In this document: positions 1 through 9,737 of the stretch, piece by piece
Position numbering within the stretch: position 1 is the stretch's first letter
How the letters are laid out: each line of letters opens with the position of its first letter
Assembly: GCF_028368995.1 (NCBI RefSeq)
Contig: NZ_JAQNDL010000001.1
Coordinates: 744,001-808,000 of the forward strand
Source of the DNA: Nannocystis bainbridge
GTDB taxonomy: Bacteria > Myxococcota_A > Polyangia > Nannocystales > Nannocystaceae
DNA length: 64,000 nucleotides
Direction of reading: 5' to 3'
Position numbers and translations under genes: made by a program
The notes under the pieces: model-generated
The model's database searches: none
What the model was told of the DNA's origin: nothing
Seen by the model: the letters and a program-made list of their open reading frames with translations, nothing else

Positions 1-1
1 G

Positions 2-1297
2 ACCTTGCGGGCCGGGTGGTTCGTCGACGCCACCGGTCGCCGCGGCCTGCTGCGGGCCAAGCTCGGCCTCACCCGCCCGAGCGGCCACCTCGCCAACGCC
101 GCCTGGTGGCGCGTCGCCGGCCGCGTCGACGTCGCCGACCTCGTGCCCGCCAGCGCGACCACCTGGCACGGGCGCGACCCCGAGCACATCCGCTGGTACT
201 CGACCGTCCACTTCATGGGCCCCGGCTACTGGCTCTGGTACATCCCGCTGGCCCCGGGCGACGACGGCCAGGCCCACACCTCGATCGGCATCGTCGTCCA
301 CGACGAGCTGCACCCGTTCGACACCATCCGCACCCGCGAGCGCTCGCTCGCCTGGGTCGAGAAGCACGAGCCCCTCTGCTTCGCCCAGATCAAGGACCTG
401 CCGATGGTCGATTTCCTGACCCTCAAGCACTACAGCCACGCGACCGAGCGCATGTACTCGCCGCAGCGCTGGTCGCTGATCGGCGACGCCGGGGCCTTCA
501 CCGACCCCTTCTATTCGCCGGGCTCCGACTTCATCGCCCTCGCCGCCAGCTTCACCGTCGAGATCGTCAAGGCCCGGCTGCGCGGCGGCGACTTCGCCGA
601 GGCCGCCGAGCGCTTCAATCGCCTCTACCTGCTGTTCTTCGACACCACCTGCGAGCTCTACCGCAAGGCCGCCCCCGTCTACGGCAGCCCGCGCGTGCTG
701 CCGGCCAAGGTCTACTGGGACGACTTCGTCTACTGGTCGTTCGTCTGCCAGTACTTCTTCCGCGGCCTCTACAAGCTGCCGGGCGACCAGCAGGCGCGCT
801 TCGAGCAGCTCGGCCTCGAGTTCGCCGCCCTGCAGTTCCGCGCCCAGAAGCTGCTGAGCGAGTGGGCTCGCCGCGCCGACAACACCCCGCGGCCCGTCAG
901 CGTCGACCTGCCCGTCATCCCCTCGATGCTCGCCACCCTCTACCTCGACCTCGTGCGCGACATGAGCCCCGACGAGGTCTTCGCGTACATGCAAGACAAG
1001 CTGGTCCAGGCCGGCGAGATCCTCGGCGAGCTGGCCCTGCGCGCCCTCGCCGACCTCGCCCCCGGCGCGCGCGACGAGCTGACCCGCGCCGTCGACCTCC
1101 CGAGCTGGCCCCGCCGCCCCCCCGCCGACCGCATCGCCAACGAGGCCGAAGTCGGCGGCAAACGCCGCCGCGCCCTCCTCCCGGTCATCCGCGACATGGA
1201 GCGCACCCTCGGCCGCCTCACCGGTGACCACGACGCCGCCACCCTCGAGGCCCTGGTCGCCCACGCCTTCGCCCCGCCGGCGCAGGCCGCAGGCTGA
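2..1297 (+). CDS. flavin-dependent halogenase-type oxidoreductase, 5' truncated
   Basis: The reading frame is open to the left edge, so the N-terminal Rossmann FAD-binding GxGxxG region lies outside the window. What is visible includes WFVDATGRRGLL near the edge, the halogenase signature W-L-W-Y-I-P (WxWxIP, nt about 230-247) and a C-terminal FAD-contact segment WSLIGDAGAFTDPFYSPGSD. The WxWxIP motif is characteristic of flavin-dependent halogenases, which use FADH2, O2 and halide to make a hypohalous acid and are normally supplied by a flavin reductase. The substrate cannot be inferred. No flavin reductase or assembly-line gene lies on the visible side, so biosynthetic context, if any, is to the left. 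A related FAD monooxygenase without halogenase activity is the alternative. A 14-bp repeat array starts directly after the stop codon. Confidence 0.75.
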   Translation, partial: TLRAGWFVDATGRRGLLRAKLGLTRPSGHLANAAWWRVAGRVDVADLVPASATTWHGRDPEHIRWYSTVHFMGPGYWLWYIPLAPGDDGQAHTSIGIVVHDELHPFDTIRTRERSLAWVEKHEPLCFAQIKDLPMVDFLTLKHYSHATERMYSPQRWSLIGDAGAFTDPFYSPGSDFIALAASFTVEIVKARLRGGDFAEAAERFNRLYLLFFDTTCELYRKAAPVYGSPRVLPAKVYWDDFVYWSFVCQYFFRGLYKLPGDQQARFEQLGLEFAALQFRAQKLLSEWARRADNTPRPVSVDLPVIPSMLATLYLDLVRDMSPDEVFAYMQDKLVQAGEILGELALRALADLAPGARDELTRAVDLPSWPRRPPADRIANEAEVGGKRRRALLPVIRDMERTLGRLTGDHDAATLEALVAHAFAPPAQAAG

Positions 1298-1298
1298 C

Positions 1299-1390
1299 TT
1301 GTCCAAAGGGACATGTCTCGATGGACATGTCCTTCACCACAGGTCCATCAGGACATGCCCCCATGTGCATGTCCCCAGAGACACGACCGC
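1299..1390. repeat. 14-bp phased CATG array
   Basis: CATG cores stand at 1312, 1326, 1354 and 1368, with degenerate cores at 1340 (CAGG) and 1382 (CACG). All are exactly 14 bases apart. Units resemble GGACATGTCC plus four variable bases. The array fills the space between two convergent genes, the halogenase and the M15-like peptidase. Confidence 0.9.
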
Positions 1391-2011
1391 TCACCGCACG
1401 AAGTTCAAATGATAATGCGGCGTGCTCGTGCGGCTCTCGTCGACCACCGCGATCCCGCGCGCCTTGGCCAGCCGCTTCAGGATCGCCCGCTCGCGCTTCT
1501 CGAGCCCGTGGCAGCGGACATCGACCGCCCCCTCGCGCAGGTGCTTCGACACGAAATCACCCGCTGCCACCTGGGCCTGGATCACCGCGGTCAAGGCCGC
1601 CAGCGCCGCCGCTCGCCCTGCTGTCCGTGCCGTCGCGTACGCCTCCACGACCGCCCTGGCCGCCGACTTGTTGGCGTAGTTGCGGACCACATCGTCCCCG
1701 CGCTCGAGGTTGCGCAGCATCAGCTCCGCCTGCACCTCGGGTCGCCGCGTCCCGTCCGTGATCATCAACGGCTTGCCGGTCGCCTGGTGGAACGCCGCCG
1801 CCAGCTCCGCCAGCCGCGGCTCGATCGCCGGCGGCACCTCGACCCCGGGCGCCTGCGAATAATCGGCGTTCACCACCACGACCGACGCCGCGGCGCTCTC
1901 GACCGCCAGCGGCGCGCTCGACGATTCACCCGTCGACACCTCGGCGCTCGCCGGCTCGCCCGTCAGCGCCCCCAGCAGCGCGATCGCTCGACCGATCATC
2001 CCCGCGACCAT
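1391..2011 (-). CDS. M15-like D-Ala-D-Ala carboxypeptidase / peptidoglycan hydrolase
   Basis: A 206-residue protein with a hydrophobic N-terminus that could be a weak signal or anchor. Residues 84-100 (ITDGTRRPEVQAELM) resemble the conserved opening of M15 peptidases. S155-K-H157 followed by D164 (SKHLREGAVDV) and the terminal H199-Y-H201 match the zinc-ligand and catalytic pattern SxHxxGxAxD...HxH with slightly altered spacing. Such enzymes cut D-Ala-containing peptide bonds in peptidoglycan. The ATG start at 2011 has GGAG about ten bases upstream; an in-frame ATG at 1999 is the alternative. The gene is convergent with the halogenase. The family is assigned from motif pattern only, and inactivity from the altered spacing is possible. 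Confidence 0.6.
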   Translation of the reverse strand: MVAGMIGRAIALLGALTGEPASAEVSTGESSSAPLAVESAAASVVVVNADYSQAPGVEVPPAIEPRLAELAAAFHQATGKPLMITDGTRRPEVQAELMLRNLERGDDVVRNYANKSAARAVVEAYATARTAGRAAALAALTAVIQAQVAAGDFVSKHLREGAVDVRCHGLEKRERAILKRLAKARGIAVVDESRTSTPHYHLNFVR

Positions 2012-2180
2012 ACCTCAACTCTCCGCAGCGACCGCTCGCCCCGCTCGGCCGCGACCTCGTCCCTGGGCTCGTCCCGCGACCTCGCCGCCTCGCGCGGCCG
2101 GTTCGGCGAGGGCCCGCGCGGCTCCCCAGTCGAGCGATTTCGCCCCCTCGTCTTGCTGCCCCATCGACCCCGACCTTGAT

Positions 2181-2186
2181 TACCCT
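2181..2186 (+). promoter_or_regulatory. putative -10 box (TACCCT) of a leaderless transcript
   Basis: TACCCT ends six bases before the GTG start at 2193 and no Shine-Dalgarno sequence is present. That spacing puts transcription start at or next to the start codon. Confidence 0.4.
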
Positions 2187-2192
2187 GCACCC

Positions 2193-2693
2193 GTGATCGC
2201 GCGACCGCTCCTCGTCCTCGTCCTCCTGGGCGCTTGCGGCTCCGAAGCGGCCAAGCCTGCCCCTGCGCCGGCCGAGCCGCCGGCCAAGGCCTCCGAGCCG
2301 CCGGCCAAGGCCGCCCCGTTCGCCGAGCCCAAGCTCAAGCCGCCCCCGCCGCCCGAGGGCGCCGCGCTCCTGCCCGACCGCAAGCTGCCGCTCTACGTCC
2401 AGCGCTGCGACACGGGCCACCCCTGCCCCGATCTGCTGCAGCCGGCCGGCGAGACCCACTGCCGCGACCTCGAGCTCGGCGGCTTCAAGCACTGGCGCCT
2501 GCCTGACCGCCTCGAGGTCAAGCGCTTCGGCGAGATCGCCGACCTCGCGCAGGCCGAAGGCTTCCACTGGACCCGCACCGCCTTCGCCGAGGACACCGCC
2601 CAGGCCTGGATCGTCGACCCGAAATCGGGCCAGGAGACCACCATCCCGCGCGATCGCAAGCCGTTCCGCGTCCGCTGCGTGTTCGAGCCGTGA
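2193..2693 (+). CDS. lipoprotein with DUF1566/Lcl-like C-terminal domain
   Basis: A 166-residue lipoprotein. The signal peptide ends in lipobox L-G-A-C15, followed by a Pro/Ala-rich linker (residues 20-60) that crosses the periplasm. The C-terminal part carries HWRLPDRLEV, then GFHWTRT, AWIVDPKSG and VRCVFEP. This order (WRLP...WT...AW.V....G...VRCV) is that of DUF1566 / Lcl C-terminal domains, found in extracellular lectin-like and surface proteins. Three cysteines (CDTGHPC, HC) may form disulfides. It starts with GTG directly downstream of a TACCCT hexamer. The ligand is unknown. Confidence 0.7.
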   Translation: MIARPLLVLVLLGACGSEAAKPAPAPAEPPAKASEPPAKAAPFAEPKLKPPPPPEGAALLPDRKLPLYVQRCDTGHPCPDLLQPAGETHCRDLELGGFKHWRLPDRLEVKRFGEIADLAQAEGFHWTRTAFAEDTAQAWIVDPKSGQETTIPRDRKPFRVRCVFEP

Positions 2694-2748
2694 CCGCCCC
2701 GCCGGTCCTTCCGCGCGCGCCCCGTTCGAGCCGCGCGCTCCCGCCTGC

Positions 2749-2754
2749 TATCGT
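2749..2754 (+). promoter_or_regulatory. putative -10 box (TATCGT) of a leaderless transcript
   Basis: TATCGT ends seven bases before the GTG at 2762. The start inferred from the lipoprotein signal peptide therefore coincides with a predicted leaderless transcript. Confidence 0.4.
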
Positions 2755-2761
2755 CCTCCGC

Positions 2762-3280
2762 GTGCGTCGCCTCGCCGTCGTCCTCGCCCTCGTCGCCTGT
2801 GGCCCGCCGTCCTTGCCGGCGGTGACCGACGGCGACGCGGCCGGCCCCGGCACCACGGCCGGCGCGGGCAGCTCGAGCACGACCGGCTGCATGGTGAGCG
2901 GCGACTGCGACACCGACGCGATCTGCGTCGCCGCCTACGGCCCCACCACCGGCGAGCTGGGCGGCGAGCGCGGCCCGGCCGAGTGCACCGACGAGACCGC
3001 CTGCATCGACGCGCTCGATCTGACGCGCTGGTGCTTCGATCACCAGTCGTGCTGCGGCGACCTGCGCTGCCGCACCGCCGACGGCGTCTGCGAACCACCT
3101 GACCTCGGGGTCAGCACCGGCGAAACCACGACCGGCGATCCCACCACGAGCGACGACACCACCACGACCTCGACCGGCGCCACCACGACCGGCGCCACCA
3201 CGACCGGCGACACCACGACCGGCGACACCACCACGACCGGCGACACCACCGGCTCGACCTCGAGCAGCACCACCGGCTGA
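2762..3280 (+). CDS. Cys-rich, Thr-rich lipoprotein of unknown function
   Basis: The GTG at 2762 is chosen because it gives a compact lipoprotein signal (VRRLAVVLALVAC, lipobox L-V-A-C). The frame could extend back to 2690, but that would bury the signal under 24 residues. The mature part has a Cys-rich core of about 80 residues with the pattern C-x5-C-x5-C, later C-x6-C and a CC pair, likely disulfide-bonded. It is followed by a C-terminal tail made almost only of Thr, Gly, Ser and Asp (TTGDTTTGDTTT), typical of cell-surface linkers in this group. No family is recognised. The Thr-rich codons are GC-rich repeats (ACCACGACCGGC), so length variation between strains is likely. Confidence 0.65.
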   Translation: MRRLAVVLALVACGPPSLPAVTDGDAAGPGTTAGAGSSSTTGCMVSGDCDTDAICVAAYGPTTGELGGERGPAECTDETACIDALDLTRWCFDHQSCCGDLRCRTADGVCEPPDLGVSTGETTTGDPTTSDDTTTTSTGATTTGATTTGDTTTGDTTTTGDTTGSTSSSTTG

Positions 3281-3285
3281 TCGCC

Positions 3286-3440
3286 CTCGCCGATCGACCT
3301 CAGGCCGCTCACCGCCCTGGCGATCGACCTCGAACCGCCCCTCGCCGTCACGGCGATCGACCGCGAGCCAGAGTGACGACCCTCCGGGCGATCGACCTCG
3401 CGCCTGCAGATCGCCGACGGCCAGGCGATCGACCTCGCGC
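3286..3440. repeat. five copies of a GGCGATCGACCTC spacer repeat
   Basis: The core CGATCGACC starts at 3291, 3321, 3354, 3389 and 3426, with spacings of 30, 33, 35 and 37 bases. The copies lie between the lipoprotein stop and the carbonic anhydrase stop (convergent genes). Each core contains the palindrome CGATCG. The intervening sequence is partly conserved (ctcgcgcc). No coding potential is seen. Confidence 0.7.
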
Positions 3441-3460
3441 CTCCGCGGCGCGTCCGGCGC

Positions 3461-4078
3461 TCAGCCGACGCGATAGTTGGTAGCCAGGCGCACGTACTTG
3501 TGCGCCAGACCACGGTGCATCGCCTCGTCGGCCGCCGTCAGCGTGCGGATCACCTTGCCGGGTGCGCCGAGCACCAGCGAGTGCGGCGGCACCACCGTGC
3601 CGGCGGTGACCAGCGCTCCGGCGCCGACGATCGAGCCCTCGCCGATCACCGCCCCGTCGAGGATGGTCGCCTGGATCCCGACCAGCGTCCCGCCGCCGAT
3701 CCGGCAGCCGTGCACGACCGCCCGGTGGCCGATCACGACCTCCTCGGCGACGAAGGTGGGATCGCGATCGCCGAGGTGGATCACCGTCCCGTCCTGCACA
3801 TTGCTGCGCTCGCGGATCTCGACGCGGTTCACGTCGCCGCGCAGGACGCAGCCGTACCAGACGCTCACGTCGTCGGCGAGCAGCACGTCGCCGATCACGG
3901 CCGCGCCCGCGGCGATGCGGACCCGCTCGCCCACCGCGGGCGCGCGGTCGAGATAGCGCTCGACGATCGCCCCGGGAAACCGGGCCCGGAGCGCGCTGGC
4001 GCGGTCCTCGGCCGCCGCGGCGCCCGCCGGCGGAGCATCCACGCACGCGACCGAATCCACCACTGTTCGCGACGCCAT
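3461..4078 (-). CDS. gamma-class carbonic anhydrase family protein
   Basis: A 205-residue protein built of hexapeptide repeats that form a left-handed beta-helix (residues about 45-175, e.g. GAAVIG, GGTLVG, GEGSIVGAG). The zinc ligands of gamma carbonic anhydrases are present as H101 (TVIHLG), H118 and H123 (IGHRAVVHG). The protein belongs to the YrdA/PaaY-type group; these trimers either hydrate CO2 or have lost activity, which cannot be told from sequence. The ATG at 4078 is used since the frame upstream has no other support and a TAGACT hexamer sits ten bases ahead. The N-terminal 40 residues are an unusual Ala-rich extension. Confidence 0.85.
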   Translation of the reverse strand: MASRTVVDSVACVDAPPAGAAAAEDRASALRARFPGAIVERYLDRAPAVGERVRIAAGAAVIGDVLLADDVSVWYGCVLRGDVNRVEIRERSNVQDGTVIHLGDRDPTFVAEEVVIGHRAVVHGCRIGGGTLVGIQATILDGAVIGEGSIVGAGALVTAGTVVPPHSLVLGAPGKVIRTLTAADEAMHRGLAHKYVRLATNYRVG

Positions 4079-4088
4079 GAGGGCCCGG

Positions 4089-4094
4089 AGTCTA
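4089..4094 (-). promoter_or_regulatory. putative -10 box (TAGACT) for the carbonic anhydrase gene
   Basis: Read on the minus strand, TAGACT ends ten bases before the ATG at 4078, leaving at most a very short leader. No Shine-Dalgarno sequence is seen. Confidence 0.4.
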
Positions 4095-4148
4095 CCCGTC
4101 TCGCTCGAGGGCTTGCCATCCCCGCGTACGATCGCGTAGAAAAGCCCC

Positions 4149-5348
4149 GTGGCAGCGTCGACGCGATCCAAACCCGCCAAAAAGGCCACCAGCAAGGCCA
4201 CGGCCGCCAAGAGCACCAGCGCCAAGGCCAAGGCCGGCGCCAAGCCGGCCGTGACCAAGAAGGCCCCCGCAGCGGCCAAGAAGGTCGCCGCCGCGAAGCC
4301 CGCCGAAAAGCCCGCCAAGGCTGCCAAGCCTGCCAAGGCCGTCGCCAAGGCGACCCGGGTGAAGGCCAAGGCCAAGGCGGCCGAGGAGCCGAAGACCACC
4401 AAGGTCGCCAAGGCCCCGGTCAAGCCAGCCAAGGCTGAGCCCAAGGCCGAGCCCAAGGCCGAGCCCAAGGCCAAGGTCCCGGCCAAGGCCGCCAAGAAGC
4501 CCGCCGAGGTCGCCAAGCCCGCGCGCAAGCCGGCCAAGGCCCCCGAGCCCGACCTCGAGGACGAGGACGAGGACGCGGTCGAGGCCGCCGAGGAGGAGAT
4601 CGACGAGGTCGAGGCCGATTCCGACGACGACGACGCCGTCGTCGCCGTCCAGGCCCCCCCGGCCCGCCGTGGCAACGAGCTCGACGAGTCCATCCTGTCG
4701 CGCGCGCCCCCCGCCTCGCAGTCCCCGCTCGGGCTCCAGCCCGCGGTCCCGCCGGCCGAGCGCAAGAAGAGCGTGCTGGAGATCGCCGAGGAGGACGACG
4801 AGTTCGACGACGAGCCGCCGCCCCCCAGCCTCGAGAACCTCGGCGCTTTGCTCCAGCGGGTCCACCACCTCGCGCAGTTCGGCACCGAGACCGAGATCCG
4901 CGAGGAGCTGCCGCCGCTGGTCGAGCTGCTCGAGCAGATCGACGACCCGGCCGTGCTGCCGCGCCTGCTCGACCTGCTCGAGGACAACGACCCGCACGGC
5001 GTCTACTGGAACATCCTCTACGTCCTGGAGAACTTCGACCAGTACCTGGCCGTGCTCCTGGGCGGCCTGCCGTCGCTCTACCACCGCGCGCCGGAGTGGG
5101 CCTACACCTGCGTCATCCGGATCCTCCGCACCCGCGGCGACGAGGACGATTGCACCGCGCAGTTCGAGCAGATCATCAACAACGGGCCGCCCGAGACCCG
5201 CACGCTGATGCTGCAGATCCTCCGCGAGCTCAGCGAGCACCCCGACACCGACGCCGACCAGCGGCAGAACGTCGCCCGCACGGTCACCGCGCTCGGTGGT
5301 GACGCCCCCGTCGCCGACAAGGCGCCCGAGCCGACGCCGGCGAGCTGA
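4149..5348 (+). CDS. Lys/Ala-rich protein with C-terminal helical-repeat domain
   Basis: A 399-residue protein with three parts. Residues 1-135 are a histone H1-like KPAKKA/AKPAK repeat tract rich in Lys, Ala and Pro. Residues about 138-165 are strongly acidic (EDEDEDAVEAAEEEIDEVE). Residues about 215-385 form an all-helical domain (LLEQIDDPAVLPRLLDLLED, then WNILYVLENFDQYLAVLL and PEWAYTCVIRILRTRG). The last part resembles HEAT-like proteins and, in its W..L..LE.F..YL..LL...PEW pattern, Imm30-type immunity proteins; that similarity is a guess from memory. The basic tail may bind DNA or polyphosphate. The GTG start lies one base ahead of no obvious ribosome site. The stop is one base from the Lon-like gene, so the two are probably co-transcribed. 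Confidence 0.7.
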   Translation: MAASTRSKPAKKATSKATAAKSTSAKAKAGAKPAVTKKAPAAAKKVAAAKPAEKPAKAAKPAKAVAKATRVKAKAKAAEEPKTTKVAKAPVKPAKAEPKAEPKAEPKAKVPAKAAKKPAEVAKPARKPAKAPEPDLEDEDEDAVEAAEEEIDEVEADSDDDDAVVAVQAPPARRGNELDESILSRAPPASQSPLGLQPAVPPAERKKSVLEIAEEDDEFDDEPPPPSLENLGALLQRVHHLAQFGTETEIREELPPLVELLEQIDDPAVLPRLLDLLEDNDPHGVYWNILYVLENFDQYLAVLLGGLPSLYHRAPEWAYTCVIRILRTRGDEDDCTAQFEQIINNGPPETRTLMLQILRELSEHPDTDADQRQNVARTVTALGGDAPVADKAPEPTPAS

Positions 5349-5349
5349 G

Positions 5350-7911
<2,562 letters not shown>

Positions 7912-7920
7912 GCGCCCCAC

Positions 7921-8040
7921 CAGGGCAGCATATCCCCGCGGACATGCCCGTTCGCGCATGCCTGAACGAGCATGTGCAAACGCGCATGTGCGAACGAGCA
8001 TGTCCGAACGCGCATGTCCGAACGGACATGCTGGTCCGGG
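7921..8040. repeat. 14-bp phased CATG array, most regular copy
   Basis: CATG cores at 7943, 7957, 7971, 7985, 7999, 8013 and 8027, preceded by CATA at 7929, are all exactly 14 bases apart. The four variable bases here are mostly gAAC-type (e.g. GCGCATGTCCGAAC). The array starts about ten bases after the Lon-like stop codon. Confidence 0.95.
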
Positions 8041-8455
8041 GCTCCACCAGCGCCCCCGGGGACCGGCCGCGAGGTGCCCGGGGCCCGGCCGCGGTGTTTC
8101 GGTCCACCGATGCGAGACCGCGGCTCGCGCCTCGAACTCGCCGTGCCTCGCCCCCGTGCCCTTCGCACCGCGACGGCCCGAGCGAGCCGCGCGCCCGCGA
8201 GCGCGACGCCGCGGCCCCATTGTCAGCAGCAGGTCCCTCCAAACCAACCCGCACGGCGCGCTCATGCCATCACTCCCTCGCTCTGCGCGCCTACGCCCAT
8301 TGCGAGCACACGCCCTATCGATAGCCTCCCGGGGCCCCCGCTCCGCGTCTCGATCCCCCACCACGACAACCGCCGCCGATCGCCGATTCGCCGACTCGAT
8401 CCTCGTTCCTCGCGCCCCCGAGCGAACCCGCCCGCGCCCTGCCGACCGGCCGTGC

Positions 8456-8461
8456 TACCCT
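8456..8461 (+). promoter_or_regulatory. putative -10 box (TACCCT) of the T6SS cassette
   Basis: TACCCT ends eight bases before the ATG at 8470, the first gene of the cassette. The position suggests a leaderless or nearly leaderless transcript. Confidence 0.4.
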
Positions 8462-8469
8462 GCGCGGAC

Positions 8470-9471
8470 ATGTGGGCTCTGGACAATCGCACCGGCTACG
8501 CCGCGGCCCGCAACTGGGCGCGCGACAAGGACGGGGTGCACTGGTGGATCGTCGCCGTCAAGGCCACCTTCGACGTGAGCCCGCAGGGCCGCGCCGTGCT
8601 CGCCGACGTGCAGCCCGAGCCCGTGCTCGCCCCCGAGTATTTCGGCGATCCGGGCGCCTCCAGCCTGCGTCACGACTCCGACCTGCTCGCGCCCAAGCCC
8701 GGCACCGACGTGCTGGCGATCGCCCACGCCCACGCCCCCGGCGGCCGCCCGGCGACCGCCGTCCCCGTGACCCTGCGCGTCGGCGCCCTGACCAAGCAAT
8801 TGCGGGTCCACGGCGAGCGCACCTATGATTCGCTGGGCGTCGGCCTGTCCGCGCCGGAGCCATTCTCGACAGCCCCCATTCGCTACGAATACGCCTTTGG
8901 CGGCTTCGACACCGCCGACCCCGACCCGGCCCGCCAGCGCATGGACGAGCGCAACCCGGTCGGTCGCGGCTTCGTGCGCCGCTCGCTGACCCGCGCCGGC
9001 CAGCTCGCGCACGCCATCGAATATCCCGACGGCGATCCCGCCGACGCAGGCCCGGCCGGCTTCGGCCCCGTCGATCCGTCCTGGTCGCCGCGCCGCCAGC
9101 TCGCCGGCACCTACGACGCCCGCTGGGAGCAGACCCGGCGCCCGCTGCTGCCCGCCGACTACGACCCTGAATTCGCCATGAGCGCCCCCGCCGACCAGCG
9201 CGCCGCCGGCCCCGTCCTCGGCGAGCGCGTCGAGCTGCACAACATGACCCCCGAGGGCATTCTCCGCGTCGAGGTCCCCCGCGTCGCCCTCGCCTTCACC
9301 ACCCGCTTCGGCGCGCGCCGCCAGGAGCAGCCCTCGCGGCTGACCGCCCTGATCCTCGAGCCCGAGGAGCGCCGCCTGTCGCTGGTGTGGCAGAGCTGCC
9401 TGCGCGTCGCGGCGCCCGACGCCGACTACCTCGACGTCACGGAGATCCGCGAACACCGAGGTGCCGCATGA
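8470..9471 (+). CDS. DUF2169 family T6SS-associated protein
   Basis: A 333-residue protein with the DUF2169 pattern: WWIVAVKATFDV near the N-terminus, EPVLAPEYFGDPGASSLRHDSD, then YEYAFGG and RNPVGRGF, and a C-terminal beta-rich part. DUF2169 proteins are encoded beside PAAR/VgrG-type effectors and are thought to help load effectors on the type VI spike. Here the order DUF2169, ketosynthase-like, PAAR-like toxin and immunity gene supports that role. The ATG at 8470 is chosen because the conserved domain starts there. The stop overlaps the next ATG as ATGA, so translation is coupled. No T6SS sheath or baseplate genes occur in the window, so the secretion machine must be encoded elsewhere. Confidence 0.85.
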   Translation: MWALDNRTGYAAARNWARDKDGVHWWIVAVKATFDVSPQGRAVLADVQPEPVLAPEYFGDPGASSLRHDSDLLAPKPGTDVLAIAHAHAPGGRPATAVPVTLRVGALTKQLRVHGERTYDSLGVGLSAPEPFSTAPIRYEYAFGGFDTADPDPARQRMDERNPVGRGFVRRSLTRAGQLAHAIEYPDGDPADAGPAGFGPVDPSWSPRRQLAGTYDARWEQTRRPLLPADYDPEFAMSAPADQRAAGPVLGERVELHNMTPEGILRVEVPRVALAFTTRFGARRQEQPSRLTALILEPEERRLSLVWQSCLRVAAPDADYLDVTEIREHRGAA

Positions 9472-9737
9472 ACGCGCCGATCGCCGACGGCGAGGCCCCG
9501 TCACTGCCCGCTCCGAGATCCCGCATGAACGCGCCGCCCAGCCCTGACAGCGCGCTCGGGTCACTCGCGCCGCGAACACCAAGGTGCCGCATGTACGCGC
9601 CGCCCAGCCCTGACCGCGCGCTACCGTCACGCCTCGCCCTCGCCCCGCGAACACCGAGGTGCCGCGTGAACGCGCCGCCCAGCCCTGACCGCGCGGTCCC
9701 GTCACGCCTCGCCCTCGCCCCGCGAGGTGCCGCGTGA
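9452..9737 (+). repeat. tandem duplication of a gene-junction sequence
   Basis: The junction GAACACCGAGGTGCCGCATGA at the end of the DUF2169 gene recurs in full or part ending at starts 9525, 9591, 9666 and 9734. Between copies lies a repeated GCGCCGCCCAGCCCTGACCGCGCG stretch. Start-to-start distances are 57, 66, 75 and 68 bases. Each copy carries the GAGGTG ribosome-site-like sequence and an ATG or GTG. Confidence 0.85.
9468..9737 (+). CDS. small repeat-built ORF bridging two T6SS genes
   Basis: An 89-residue frame that starts in the ATGA overlap with the DUF2169 stop and ends in the GTGA overlap with the ketosynthase-like start. Its product is three to four imperfect copies of a Pro/Ala/Arg-rich segment (MNAPPSPDRALPSRLALAP). 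Three of the internal start-to-start distances (57, 66, 75) are multiples of three, so the frame stayed open through the duplications. It has no recognisable domain. It could be a passive coupling device that lets ribosomes run from one gene to the next, rather than a functional protein. Translation is plausible because both ends are coupled, but it is not proved. Confidence 0.5.
   Translation: MNAPIADGEAPSLPAPRSRMNAPPSPDSALGSLAPRTPRCRMYAPPSPDRALPSRLALAPRTPRCRVNAPPSPDRAVPSRLALAPRGAA

Larger units (their letters stand above)
7912..8469. other. 558-bp spacer with repeat array and no recognised gene
   Basis: The left part holds the 14-bp array described separately. From about 8041 to 8455 the sequence is C-rich, with no reading frame carrying recognisable protein features and no clear RNA gene. 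A TACCCT hexamer at its right end is the likely promoter of the DUF2169 gene. Confidence 0.6.

Noticed and set aside
7921..8040. CRISPR-like array
   Set aside because: The unit is 14 bases with only four variable bases, has no true spacers, and no cas genes occur in the window.
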